From Winogradskyella sp. (lineage in GTDB: Bacteria > Bacteroidota > Bacteroidia > Flavobacteriales > Flavobacteriaceae), in assembly GCF_013213835.1 (NCBI RefSeq), contig NZ_JABSSU010000015.1, forward strand, positions 1-47,500: 47,500 nucleotides of DNA, read 5' to 3'. The notes under the pieces were generated by a model. The model saw nothing but the letters and a program-made list of their open reading frames with translations. It made no database searches and was not told the origin of the DNA. A program made the position numbers and the translations under genes. Below, in pieces: positions 1-8,500 of the stretch (its first letter is position 1; every line of letters starts with the position of its first letter).

Positions 1-574
1 CATTAAATGCTTTAAGATGATACTCAAGTGCTCTTTCTAATTCATTTTTCTCTCTGAAAATTGAACCTAATAATCTATAACAAAAATATAGTTGCTCGTT
101 TTTATTAAGATTTTTATAAACTAATATTGCCTTAAATAAATTCTCCTCCGCACCTAAATAATCTTTTAATCTTGATTGAATGAAACCTAAATTATAAAAC
201 ATTTTGGCCTTATAATACTCGTGGTTTTTAAGTTCATAGTAATTGAGTGCCCGAAAATAATGGTAATATGCTGAATCTAAAATTTCCATTTTACTGAAAA
301 ATAAACCATAGTGCCAATGCACTTCAGCCATGGCCAGAGTATCCTGAAATTCTATAGATCTATCGAATGCATACTTATTTCTGGTTCTGAATAAAATAGA
401 ATCATTTTCATTATAACTTTTATAAGCCAAATCCAAAAGATTCTTTAGTTCTGGATTGCTCAATCTTGAATAATTCTCTGTCGAACTTCTTATTTGATTA
501 TCAGTACAAGAAATTATAAGAAAAACACATAGAAAAAAAGTGAAATTTAAAGTCGATTTCTTAAGTAACCCCAT
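1..574 (-). CDS. TPR-containing lipoprotein, N-terminal part (cut by window edge)
   Basis: The reading frame is open from an ATG at 574 down to the left edge, so only the first 191 residues are seen. It starts with a hydrophobic signal segment ending in a lipobox-like LIISC (Cys23), so the product is probably a lipoprotein. The rest is helical with TPR-like repeats: aromatic and small residues recur, for example YYHYFRALNYYE, then KAKMFYNLGF, then ENLFKAILVY, then ERALEYHLKAF. In Flavobacteria such TPR N-termini often precede a transmembrane segment and either a histidine kinase or a helix-turn-helix domain. The C-terminal part that would decide lies outside the window. A LytTR regulator is nearby on the same strand, which fits a signalling role, but that is inference. 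Confidence 0.8.
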   Translation of the reverse strand, partial: MGLLKKSTLNFTFFLCVFLIISCTDNQIRSSTENYSRLSNPELKNLLDLAYKSYNENDSILFRTRNKYAFDRSIEFQDTLAMAEVHWHYGLFFSKMEILDSAYYHYFRALNYYELKNHEYYKAKMFYNLGFIQSRLKDYLGAEENLFKAILVYKNLNKNEQLYFCYRLLGSIFREKNELERALEYHLKAFN

Positions 575-585
575 ATCACAAAAAT

Positions 586-614
586 AAAAGCTCTTACTTT
601 AATTAAGAGCTTTT
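586..614 (-). terminator. Rho-independent terminator after the small lipoprotein gene
   Basis: A perfect 11-bp inverted repeat (586-596 with 604-614, 7-nt loop) built around AGCTCTTA/TAAGAGCT. It has A-runs on one side and T-runs on the other, so it could work in both directions. It lies between the stop of the lipoprotein gene (637) and the start of the TPR gene (574). Confidence 0.75.
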
Positions 615-636
615 TTAAGGATATATTTATTTTGCA

Positions 637-810
637 TCAACCTTTCCCCCCATCTGAACCATTTTCATCTTCTTCTCCTGTTTCAGAATCAGAAGTGCCC
701 GTTTGTGTAGTGTTTTCAAGTGTATTATCATCGCTTATGTCTTCAACAGTGCAAGATGTGAAAAAATTGAATAATAGTGCTAGTGATAGAATCTTTACAG
801 CATTCTTCAT
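637..810 (-). CDS. Small lipoprotein, unknown function
   Basis: The mature product is very short (57 aa precursor). The ATG at 810 gives a classic signal peptide, MKNAVKILSLALLFNFFTSC, with Cys20 as the lipidation site. An upstream in-frame ATG at 837 would add nine residues ahead of the signal peptide and is less likely. After the Cys the protein is only about 37 residues, almost all Asp, Glu, Ser, Thr, Gly and Asn, ending in SDGGKG, with no recognisable domain. The acidic tail just after the lipidated Cys could act as a surface-export signal, as described for Bacteroidetes lipoproteins, but this is a guess. It is followed by a good terminator. Confidence 0.6.
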   Translation of the reverse strand: MKNAVKILSLALLFNFFTSCTVEDISDDNTLENTTQTGTSDSETGEEDENGSDGGKG

Positions 811-1013
811 AATTAAATTTTTTAAAATGTTATACAATGAATTAGCCCTGTTTTTCAGAGCCTTATTGACCTGAGAATTTTATCAGATCTATTATGAAGA
901 AGCTTCTTGCTGTAACAAATTTATGTCGGCAAAAATCTAATATGAAGAGATTTGATTGCTATTGAGTGAAAGCATCTATTGTAATAGTGAATGACATTAT
1001 TTTAAGAGGATTT

Positions 1014-1811
1014 TTAATTTAAATGAACCAGAGATAAACTCTTCATCGAATCCTTAATATGATCAATGTTCTGTAGATATGTTTTAGTAAAAGGGATCTT
1101 TTTATCAACGTTAAAAAGAGAAAACCTCTGTTTTCCGTAGTTAATTCGACTAACATAATTTTGATTTATTATATAACTCTTATGTATTCTGAGAAAGTTA
1201 TTAGGAAGTTGATTTTCAAATACCTTTAAAGTTTTAAACGCACTAACTATCTCGCCATTTTTTATGTAAAAATCAGTAGTGTTGTTATCTGCCTTTAAAT
1301 AAAGGATGTCTTCAGCTTTTAAATACTGAAAATCATTATATGATTTTAAGCATAAAATACGCTTAGAATCATATTTCATTTTTTTTTTAAACTTGAGTGT
1401 AAATTTTCTAATCTCAAGTTCAGTAATCGGTGTCACAAAATAATCTACAAATCCATTTTTAATGGCATCATAAGCATACGTCTTGGTATCTGCAAAGGCT
1501 ACGAAACTTGGAAGGAAGTCTAATAGGTTTTGTGCTTCTTTTACAAACTGGAACGGCTCAATGAATTCTTCATCTTGTAGATTAATGAAAACAATATCTG
1601 GTTTAGTTTTTAATACATCATTCATGGCTTCATCGTGGTCACTAGATTGACCTAAAAAAAGAAGACCTTGTGAATTTTCACTTCCAAGCTTTTCAATGAG
1701 CCTTGTAAATGATTTATCCTTATTTATGACGTAGTAACTTATCAAAATACTAATTCTATAACAAAATTTAAAATTAGTATTAGTTGAACAGTAATTGATA
1801 AGGGAATACAT
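1014..1811 (-). CDS. LytTR-family transcription regulator with degenerate receiver domain
   Basis: The C-terminal 100 residues are a clear LytTR DNA-binding domain: an ADNNTTDFY strand, then NFLRIHKSYIINQNYVSRI, the family signature. The N-terminal part aligns with a response-regulator receiver, including the spacing of PDIVFINL and DYFVTPIT, but the phospho-acceptor Asp is Asn77, the conserved Lys before Pro is Thr127, and the acidic pair after strand 1 reads Asn-Lys. It is therefore probably not regulated by phosphorylation. The start is uncertain. A TTG at 1838 overlaps a promoter-like CATATTTG on the minus strand, so I chose the ATG at 1811. A TTG at 1745 (giving MISYYVINKD) would fit the receiver fold more tightly. 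Confidence 0.85.
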   Translation of the reverse strand: MYSLINYCSTNTNFKFCYRISILISYYVINKDKSFTRLIEKLGSENSQGLLFLGQSSDHDEAMNDVLKTKPDIVFINLQDEEFIEPFQFVKEAQNLLDFLPSFVAFADTKTYAYDAIKNGFVDYFVTPITELEIRKFTLKFKKKMKYDSKRILCLKSYNDFQYLKAEDILYLKADNNTTDFYIKNGEIVSAFKTLKVFENQLPNNFLRIHKSYIINQNYVSRINYGKQRFSLFNVDKKIPFTKTYLQNIDHIKDSMKSLSLVHLN

Positions 1812-1889
1812 CACACCTAATAAGTGATTTCCATACAAATATGATTTAATTTGACCAAAAATCTAAGATAGCAACCAAAACCAAATGTG

Positions 1890-1917
1890 TTTGATAATGA
1901 AAGATTTAGTATATTTG
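1890..1917 (+). promoter_or_regulatory. Bacteroidota-type promoter ahead of the tRNA-half locus
   Basis: TATATTTG at 1910-1917 is a perfect match to the TAnnTTTG -7 element, with a TTTG at 1890-1893. The 16-nt spacer is slightly shorter than usual. Transcription would start near 1924 and run into the hairpin, the tRNA 3' half and the terminator at 2103. No protein-coding frame lies between. Confidence 0.5.
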
Positions 1918-1986
1918 TAACATCAATTAAGTGAACATAAAACGAACATAGTTTAATTATAAATTAAGTTTTTCATGTTAGTCAAA

Positions 1987-2020
1987 ACACTGTGAATCAA
2001 TATGTTAATTTTCACAGTGT
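1987..2020 (+). repeat. Perfect 10-bp inverted repeat (hairpin) abutting the tRNA half
   Basis: ACACTGTGAA at 1987-1996 pairs perfectly with TTCACAGTGT at 2011-2020 across a 14-nt loop. It lies where the 5' half of the tRNA would be expected. It has no T-run after it, so it is not an ordinary terminator. It could be a protein-binding site, such as a recombinase or regulator site, or an RNA stem of a short transcript. Confidence 0.6.
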
Positions 2021-2023
2021 AAA

Positions 2024-2065
2024 TTCATAACCCGGAGGTCTCGAGTTCAAATCTCGATCTCGCTA
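2024..2065 (+). pseudogene. 3' half of an initiator-type tRNA(CAT), 5' half missing
   Basis: The stretch reads as tRNA positions 32-73: anticodon loop TTCATAA (2024-2030), 3' anticodon strand CCCGG, variable AGGTC, T-stem TCGAG (2041-2045), T-loop TTCAAAT, T-stem CTCGA (2053-2057), 3' acceptor strand TCTCGCT and discriminator A2065. The three Cs after the CAT loop are the hallmark of initiator tRNA-fMet. Upstream there is no CCGGG anticodon strand, no D-arm and no acceptor 5' strand; another hairpin stands there instead. Starting precisely at the anticodon loop is typical of a tyrosine-recombinase att site left by an integrated element. It is not a functional tRNA gene. Confidence 0.75.
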
Positions 2066-2072
2066 CAGCAGC

Positions 2073-2103
2073 AAAAGTCTAGTACGAAAGTACTGGACTT
2101 TTT
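2073..2103 (+). terminator. Strong terminator after the tRNA half
   Basis: A 13-bp stem (2073-2085 with 2090-2102, one G-T pair) with a GAAA tetraloop, followed by T residues. It sits eight nt after the tRNA discriminator base, as expected for an authentic tRNA transcription unit. This suggests the 3' half kept its original downstream sequence. Confidence 0.85.
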
Positions 2104-2465
2104 AGTTGTTAAATCTTATATCACGCTTTCTACTTCTATCTAAATCGTACTTACGATATCTTAACTTATAATCAAACCTTGAGAATTAAGGATAAAAACC
2201 TAGAAACTAAAACTTGACCATAAAATACCTACTATCAGGTAATTTTATCTCAAATAGATCAGATTGGTTGAGTTATTCTAAATGAACTTTTGTTAATTCC
2301 TAAAAATCAAATATTTAACACATAATAACACGAATAACATAAATTAATTTGCCTCTCACGAAAATCTAGAACAATTAATTAAAATTTAAATTGCTGATTT
2401 CCAAAGTTTTAAAAATATAAAATGCATTTCATCGATTTTTTTAACCATTCATAGAATATAATTAC
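2104..2465. other. AT-rich intergenic stretch without recognised genes
   Basis: About 360 bp between the tRNA-half terminator and the promoter of the first giant gene. I see no ORF of note, no tRNA and no clear repeat. It holds a single ACTTCTA heptamer (2132-2138) that recurs in other intergenic spaces of this window. Confidence 0.5.
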
Positions 2466-2473
2466 TATATTCG
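2466..2473 (+). promoter_or_regulatory. Probable -7 promoter element of the first giant gene
   Basis: TATATTCG, one mismatch from TAnnTTTG, 37 nt before the ATG at 2511. The second giant gene has a similar element (TATATTTC, 9678-9685) followed by a comparable CC(A)-ATAATTT leader, which supports both calls. Confidence 0.4.
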
Positions 2474-2510
2474 CCATATAATTTTAGTCCCAAACTAAAA
2501 AACCGCTTAT

Positions 2511-5500
2511 ATGAAAACCTACAATTCAGTCCTAAGGGACTGCCTAGTAATGTTGTGTGTTTCCCTAATTTCTGCACACTCATTTTCGCAAGATTTTAAT
2601 GTACAGCATGTACAAGATGATATCGGTAATACTGGTGGTTCAAACACAAGTTTTACAGCTGTCTCGACATTAAATAATGCATTTGTTCTAGCCAATAATA
2701 ATAGAAAAGTAAGTGCTGGTATAAATGGTAATGGTTCAACCCTACCGGCAGATGACCTCTCCGGTGCCAGAGTTTTAACTGGCGTAAATACTTTAAGTTA
2801 TTACAGACAAAGTGGCTCAACAGGATCAAATACAAGATTTAATGGTTCTATCTGGGAGTATACAGGAACACCTGGGGGACCAAACGAAATGATTGTAAGA
2901 GGTCGTTATGCGGTAAGCTTAAATGGTAGCACAAATAGTGTAACTCAAGTAATATCGGGCATTACCAATGTAAATAAATGTATTCCTTTCATTACTGGTA
3001 TTATAACAAATAGAAATAGTCGAGGTGCCGATTCTGGCACAGCAATAGCATATTTAGAAAACGCTTCGACATTAAGAGTCGAAAAAGGTACCAACGCAAA
3101 TACCGTGACTGTTTATATAACGGTCGTAGAATTTACAGGGAGTAATTGGACTGTGCTTCATGGGGATTCAGGAAGTTCGTCTGCCGACACAGGAACGATT
3201 ACCTTAAGAGCCAATTCTGATGGTACCGGGTCAGCGACGAATGTAAGTAATTGGGGTGAAGCTGTAATTTTTACACAGCATAGAGGAGATAATAATCAAA
3301 ATGCCGTCAATGATGCTATTGCTGACAATTGGCCTACTACTGATCCTGGTTTTAATAACCAAAGCGTTGATTGGACCTTTCATGCTAATCATGATTCTAA
3401 TGGAAATAATAGACATTTTGTCCATGTATTAAATAATTCAGATTTAAATGTAACAAGATTTCAAAACACTAGCAACTCAGCTGGAGAAACAACAATTAAC
3501 ATTTCATCAGCTGGTCTTTCAAATATCAATCAGGCTCTAATTGTTGGTACATCAACTACTAGTGGTGGTGGAACCGCATATCCAAGAGGTTGGAGAAATT
3601 ATTATTTAAATTCTACTACGCAAGCAGCACACTGGTGTGCAAGAAGCGGAAATGTAATGAGCCACGAATTACAAATTGTAGATCTATCAGCTTTGAATTC
3701 AATAGTAGAACCAGAAATTAACCTTGTCGGAAATTCAACGAATATATCGGATGGTGACACAACACCTAGTTTGACAGATGACACTGATTTTGGTAGTATT
3801 AGTACATTAAGTACTCAGGAAGTACATACATTCACTATTCAAAATACGGGTAACCTCATATTGAACCTTGGATCTATAACAATCGGTGGTTCACATGCCG
3901 CTGACTTTACTGTAACTGCTAATCCTTCTGTGACAGTTGCAGCATCTGGCAGCACAAGCTTTGACATTACCTTTGATCCAAGTGCGGTTGGTTTAAGAAC
4001 AGCTACGGTAACAATTGCAAACGATGACAGTGATGAAAGTCCTTTTAATTTTAGTATACAAGGTGCTGGAGTAACGCCATCTTATTGTACAGCAATAGCA
4101 ACAGATGATAGTTTCGAATGGATTGGTAATGTTACTGTAAATTCTACAAGTAACACTTCAAGCGGTGGTAGTACATCAACAGGTTACTCAGATTTCACTG
4201 CCTTAACACCAGCTGATTTAATACAAGGTTCTACTGGCAACACAATTTCCGTAACACCTGTATGGCTTTCAACACTTTATACAGAAGGTGTATCAGTATG
4301 GATAGATTTTAATCAAGATTATTCATTTGATGCATCTGAAATAATTATGCAAGTAGGTCCAGATACAGTTTCACCGCAAACAGGAACTTTTACTATTCCT
4401 GTTGGAGCTGTATTAGGTAATACAAGAATGCGCGTTATAATGGATGATGCCATTTTAGTTACAGATCCGTGCAATAACCCAAATTATGGTGAAGTTGAAG
4501 ATTATACAGTTAATATTATTCCTGCATCTACTGATCCTGAAATCAACATCACAGGAAATAGCATAAGCATTACAGATGGTGATATAACACCTACTTTTAC
4601 TGACAATACAGACTTTGGTAATGTTAATATAACAGGAGGGACAAATCCAAACACATTTATTATAGAAAATCTTGGTGGTGGTGTCCTTAATTTAACAGGT
4701 AGCTCACCATACATAACTATTGGTGGTGCGCATGCGGCAGACTTTACTATAACCTCTGCTCCATCAAATTCCATTGCGGCTTACAGTTCTTCGGCATTTG
4801 TAATTACGTTTGATCCTAGTGCACTTGGTTTAAGAACAGCTACAGTTACCATTGCAAATGACGATTCTGACGAAAACCCATATAATTTTAATATCCAAGG
4901 TACTGGTTTTGTGCCGCCACCATGTGGTTCATCGGTTGTTCATACTGCTGATTTTGAAACAGGATTAGATGGCTGGACATCAGGTGGTGTAAATGCAAAC
5001 AGGGTAAATAATACCACATGGTCATATAATGGAAGTTACAGTCTACAAATTAGAAACGGCGATGCTGTAGGTTCAACTACTTCTTTTGATTCACCGTCAT
5101 TTGACCTATCTAATTATGAAAAAGTTGATTTCAAATTTTTCTTTTCACCAAACAGTATGGATTCCGCATATACTGGTGCAACAAAAGATTCATTTGAAGA
5201 ATTTACAATAGAATACAGTAGCGATAATGGAGTTACTTGGGCAATCGTTCAAAATTTTGAAAGTGGCCAGATAGTGCATAAAAATGCTGATTTTGAGACA
5301 TCAACAACGGTAATATTCTATGGTAGAATTGTGACATTAAAGAGTACAGACTACAGCTTTCCTGCTTCTGCAATTTCAAAATTTAGAATACGTTGTAATG
5401 GTGATGCAAATGACGACGAAGTTTACATAGACAATATTACCATTAACGGTACCTCATATTGTTCGCCATCTGAAGGTCCTGGTGGTGCAACGAGCGATTT

Positions 5501-8500
5501 AGACTTATGGTTAAAAGCTGATATGGTTGATGGTATTAATGAAAATGCCGATGGGAGTGCAGTAAACTCATGGTTTGATAATGGCAAAGGAAATCATGCA
5601 GAAACTATGGTATCTGGATTAGAACCAGTTTATAGAGATAATACTACCAATAACTTCAATTTTAATCCAGTAATTGAATTTGAAAATAACAACAATACCG
5701 CCAATAGTGATATGACATACATTATTAACGACGGTAGTAGAGATGAATTAACAGGTACTGGTGGATTTAATAGTGCAGATATGTATGTTGTAATAATGCC
5801 AGATCCAACTATTACAACAACAATGATACCTCTAGATACCTTTACAAGTTCTGACCCAACTGTTAACGATTTCCAAGCAGAGGATGTAACCGGTTTTGGA
5901 TATGGTGCATATAGCCAAAGATTTACTGATGAATATTTCGGGTATTGTCTTGGAACTTCTCAAACAGGGTCACCACCCACAGGGTTTGGTAGAGGCTCAA
6001 CTTCTAGCAGCATCAATTACAACCAAATTGGGATTATCAATATTAGACATAACAGCACCGTGACAGATATGGAATTATATCTAAATGGTATATCCATTGG
6101 AGATATTACAAATGATGCCGCTGATTTTTCTACAGTTACCAACACAAAATATTGGTTAGGGAGAAGTCAATATTGGAATGGGAGTTTTGATGGGAGAATT
6201 GCAGAAATCATAACTTTTTCTTCAGTCAATAATGATGGTGATTTAACACAATCGAGAAATAGAATTCAATCTTACCTAGCCATTAAGTATGGTATTACTC
6301 TAGGTGTAAACGGTACCTCGCAAGATTACGTTGATAGTGATGGTACAGTTATTTGGGATGAATCAGCGAATACTGGATATAATTACGACATTGCCGGTAT
6401 AGGAAGAGATGATATTTCTGAATTAAATCAAAAGCAATCAAGAAGCGTTAACGATGCAGCGGATGGCACAGGTCGTATAGAAGGAATTCTAACAATAGGC
6501 TTAGGCGATATATATGATACTAATACTATTAATAAAAACACCAATGCGGTTACGTTTAATGATAAAGAATTCTTAGTTTGGGGAAATAATGGAGCTGATT
6601 TAGATTTAGCATCTTCAACAATTAACGTTGATATGAGTAGCGGAATTTCAGGTGTTTCAACACCGGTAACATTTACAGGTATGCAACGTATTTGGAAGTT
6701 CGTAGAAACTGGTGGAGATGTACCGAGTGTTAAAGTTAGAATTCCTCAAAATGCCATTAGAAATATAACACCTCCTGGAAGCTATTTAATGTTCATTTCA
6801 GATACTAATGTGTTCGACCCAACCGCAGATTACCAAGTTATGACTTCAGATGGTAGCGGAAACCTAGAAACTGACTACGACTTTGACGGAACTAAATTCA
6901 TAACCTTCGGTTATGCACCACAAGTTATAGTAGAACGCTCTGTTTATTTTGATGGCACTGATGATTATATCGATATTGAAGATAGATTAGATATAGAAAC
7001 GACAAACTTCACATTATCAGCTTGGATAAAAAGAGATGGTGCAGATAGTGGTACAAAATCTATTCTCTCTAAAAGAGATGCAAGTTTCACTCAAGGTTTA
7101 GATTTTAGAATTTTAAATAATAATTCTATTGAAATTATATGGAAAAATGGTGGTGATCAAAGTTTAATCTCAAACACAAGAATACCTGATGACCAATGGC
7201 ACCATGTTTCAGCCATATATGATGGATCAGATATCTCTTTATATATTGATGGTGTATTAGACAATATAGCGTCGAGATTAGCACCATTACATACTAACGA
7301 GTCATTTTTAATCGCTGCTGCTGGTAAAGGAACAATTTCTCAATTCTTTAGAGGAAATATTGACGAAGTTCGTGTTTGGGATACGGCATTAACTGTAGAC
7401 CAATTAAGATATATAATGAATCAAGAAATTGTAGATAATGCTGGCCAAGTTATGGGTACAGAATTACCTAGTTCAATCACAAAAAATGATATCAATGCCA
7501 TCCCATGGTCTGATTTAGCAGGTTACTATCCGATGTCTGTATTCACTTATACAAATACAGATGACGCCTCAGGAAATGGCAAACAAGGAGCTTTAAGAAA
7601 TCTAGATACTGTAGATCACCAGACCGCACCACTACCATATGCTTCAAACCAGAATGGAGATTGGGATACTAATACTACATGGACTAATGGTTCTATGTTA
7701 ACAGTTCCTGGATCCGCTTCTATTGTTGATTCGGCGGTAACTGTAGATTGGAACATCGTTAGAACATCGCATAATATTACATTAGACAATTCTAGTCTAC
7801 CTGCCGGTAATCAAGATAATAGAACCGTACTCGGACTTTATGTAGATGCTAATGAGTTAACTGTAGATGGTGATAATAGCTTAGACACAGGTTATGGATT
7901 AACAGTAAGTCATTATTTGAGACTAGAAGGAAAAATAGATCTTGAAGGAGAGTCTCAATTAATTCAGACAGTAGATAGTGATTTACTTGTAGTAAGTAAC
8001 GGAGCCTTAGAAAAAGACCAACAAGGTACGGCAGACACTTTTACTTACAACTACTGGTCTGCACCTGTTGGAGAAACTGATCTTGGTACAAACAATTACA
8101 GATATACTGTACAGGATATTATGTACGATGGAACTAATCCGGTAAACTTCACAAATTCTGGATACAACGGTAGTGCTACTACACCTGTGACTATTGCAGA
8201 TTACTGGATATGGAAATATGCAGATAATCCAATAGGTGACTATTCTTCTTGGCAACATGTAAGAAGAACTGGTAACATAAATGCTGGTGAAGGATTTACA
8301 ATGAAAGGACCTGGAACAGGTTCTATAACAACTGAGCAAAATTATGTTTTCCTTGGAAAACCAAATAATGCTGATATTAATCTAACTATTAGTGCAGGTA
8401 ACAATTATTTAGTTGGTAATCCTTACGCTTCAGCTATTGATGCCGATAAGTTTATTCAAGACAACGGACCTACATTAGATTATACTGGTACAAGTCCAGA

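Noticed and set aside
632..874. Plus-strand 80-aa ORF opposite the small lipoprotein
   Set aside because: It is the antisense shadow of the acidic, lipobox-bearing minus-strand gene, runs over its promoter region and has only low-complexity Ser/Pro composition.
2024..2065. A complete tRNA gene
   Set aside because: Only positions 32-73 are present; the acceptor 5' strand, D-arm and 5' anticodon strand are absent upstream.
8007..8339. 110-aa minus-strand ORF, and similar ORFs at 4502-4774, 12103-12345 and 13804-14025
   Set aside because: All lie inside the giant genes in other frames and have no start context or recognisable domain; their length follows from the biased composition of the repeats.
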